Positions 5,883 to 6,102 of a DNA stretch of 6,102 nucleotides are shown piece after piece (the stretch's first letter is position 1; each line of letters begins with the position of its first letter). Origin of the DNA: an uncultured bacterium (GTDB lineage: Bacteria > Verrucomicrobiota > Kiritimatiellia > RFP12 > UBA1067); NCBI GenBank assembly GCA_902779075.1, contig CACZAK010000257.1, positions 1 to 6,102 on the forward strand, read 5' to 3'. A program made the position numbers and the translations under genes. Below the pieces are notes generated by a model, which saw only the letters and a list, made by a program, of their open reading frames with translations, did not search any database and had not been told where the DNA came from.

Positions 5883-5896
5883 GCGCCTCGCGGGAT
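5866..5896 (-). repeat. GC-rich hairpin at the predicted transcript 5' end
   Basis: AUCCCGCG (5896-5889) pairs with CGCGGGGU (5873-5866), including one U-G in the minus-strand RNA. The apical part can form a further GGC-GCAU-GCC hairpin. It begins at the expected first transcribed base. Confidence 0.5.
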
Positions 5897-5902
5897 GAGA
5901 AT

Positions 5903-5929
5903 ATTATACCAAATTTCCGCCCCTGCAAA
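5903..5929 (-). promoter_or_regulatory. Extended -10 promoter facing mod
   Basis: The minus strand reads TGGTATAAT, a perfect -10 hexamer (5908-5903) with the TG extension (5911-5910). A weak -35 candidate TTTGCA (5929-5924) lies 15 bases upstream, which is short, but extended -10 promoters depend less on it. Transcription would start near 5896-5897. The -35 region is part of an inverted repeat CCCCT/AGGGG (5920-5924 with 5933-5937) that might serve as an operator. Confidence 0.6.
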
Positions 5930-5948
5930 CGGAGGGGAAACGAAATGG

Positions 5949-5970
5949 CCTCCGCGGCGGATTTGCCGCG
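5949..5970 (-). repeat. CGCGGC-N6-GCCGCG hairpin repeat, copy 3
   Basis: CGCGGC (5953-5958) and GCCGCG (5965-5970) pair around a six-base loop, in the same orientation as copies 1 and 2. It begins 27 bases after the stop of the upstream partial gene and is followed by a T-containing but not uniform stretch, so it may act as a weak terminator for that gene. Confidence 0.5.
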
Positions 5971-5997
5971 TCTAAATGAGAGTGCTGGGAGATGCCG

Positions 5998-6102
5998 CTA
6001 CACCCACTCGAGTTCGTTCTCCAGCTCCCAGAACGTCTTGCCGTCGATGAGCGGGATTCGAGTGAACTCCTCCATCACCTCGCGCACGGTCGGCTTGGTG
6101 AT
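5998..6102 (-). CDS. C-terminal fragment of an unrecognised protein
   Basis: The last 34 codons of a leftward gene enter from the right edge and end at TAG (5998-6000). The visible residues include KPTVREVMEEF and IPLIDGKTFWELENELEWV: an acidic, amphipathic end with normal codon use and no membrane segment. The start lies outside the window, and I do not recognise the family. The gene is codirectional with mod but separated from it by about 490 bases with a promoter, so it is probably a separate transcription unit. Confidence 0.55.
   Translation of the reverse strand: MTKPTVREVMEEFTRIPLIDGKTFWELENELEWV

Larger units (their letters stand above)
5650..5897 (-). ncRNA. Candidate structured RNA of about 250 nt
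   Basis: The span is bounded by an extended -10 promoter and an intrinsic terminator. In order it contains a 5' hairpin AUCCCGCG/CGCGGGGU (5896-5889 with 5873-5866) starting exactly where transcription should begin; a CTCG/CGAG region; a TTAGC/GCTAA hairpin (5818-5814 with 5807-5803); and a long interrupted hairpin. The long hairpin has three perfect stems: TCTCCCG/CGGGAGA (5794-5788 with 5684-5678), CTACCAC/GTGGTAG (5782-5776 with 5696-5690) and CATCTCAGAA/TTCTGAGATG (5770-5761 with 5710-5701). It is capped by an eight-pair stem with an AGCU loop (5744-5725). U-G pairs favour the minus strand. I tested by eye for tmRNA, RNase P, SRP, 6S and thiamine riboswitch signatures and found none. It may be an independent RNA or the mod leader. 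Confidence 0.45.

Noticed and set aside
5650..5897. Retron-type RNA (TTAGC near a small hairpin followed by one long hairpin)
   Set aside because: No reverse transcriptase is present on either strand, and no convincing terminal complementary pair flanks the region; only six bases, GAGCGC at 5655-5660 and GCGCTC at 5829-5834, match.

Overview
The window carries one leftward (minus-strand) gene cluster with an unusually structured region upstream of it. Reading with transcription, from right to left: the last 34 codons of an unrecognised gene (5998-6102); about 490 bases without a confident gene but dense in RNA-like structure (5513-5997); a beta-class adenine methyltransferase of type III restriction-modification (mod, 3680-5512); its helicase-nuclease partner (res, 1486-3678); a ten-segment EamA/DMT-type transporter (510-1436, possibly from 1475); a small lipoprotein with two Cys3His motifs (193-507); and a left edge (1-192) made of palindromic elements with no gene I can assign. 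The mod and res genes are separated by one base. The transporter and lipoprotein are separated by two bases, and the lipoprotein's ribosome binding site sits against the transporter's stop codon. mod-res and transporter-lipoprotein are therefore each tight pairs, and all four genes could share one transcript.

The restriction-modification pair looks intact in its motifs: DPPY and FAGSG in Mod; Walker A, DESH, SAT, a GRIRR motif VI and a PD...EVK nuclease core in Res. Two things about Mod are odd. The segment between its two conserved catalytic motifs is clearly AT-richer than its flanks, which suggests a swapped target-recognition domain. Its only start codon with a good ribosome binding site opens a signal-peptide-like sequence followed by two translated hairpin repeats, as if the methyltransferase had lost its own start and been fused to the beginning of another gene.

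Upstream of mod, an extended -10 promoter (5903-5910) is followed at the expected distance by a hairpin, then a TTAGC/GCTAA hairpin, a long interrupted hairpin of about 117 bases (5678-5794) and an intrinsic terminator (5650-5680). Several stems close by G-U pairs only in minus-strand RNA. I read this as a candidate structured RNA of about 250 nt, or a leader with an attenuator, for the restriction operon. A classically proportioned H-type pseudoknot (5570-5610) lies between it and the mod start. I could not match the RNA to a known family by eye.

The organism is a bacterium of moderate to high GC with a lipoprotein export pathway, so most likely Gram-negative. The scattered short hairpin repeats (CGCGGC-N6-GCCGCG and the gccctaccg family) recall gut Verrucomicrobiota/Kiritimatiellota assemblies, but that is a low-confidence impression and cannot be proved from this window.
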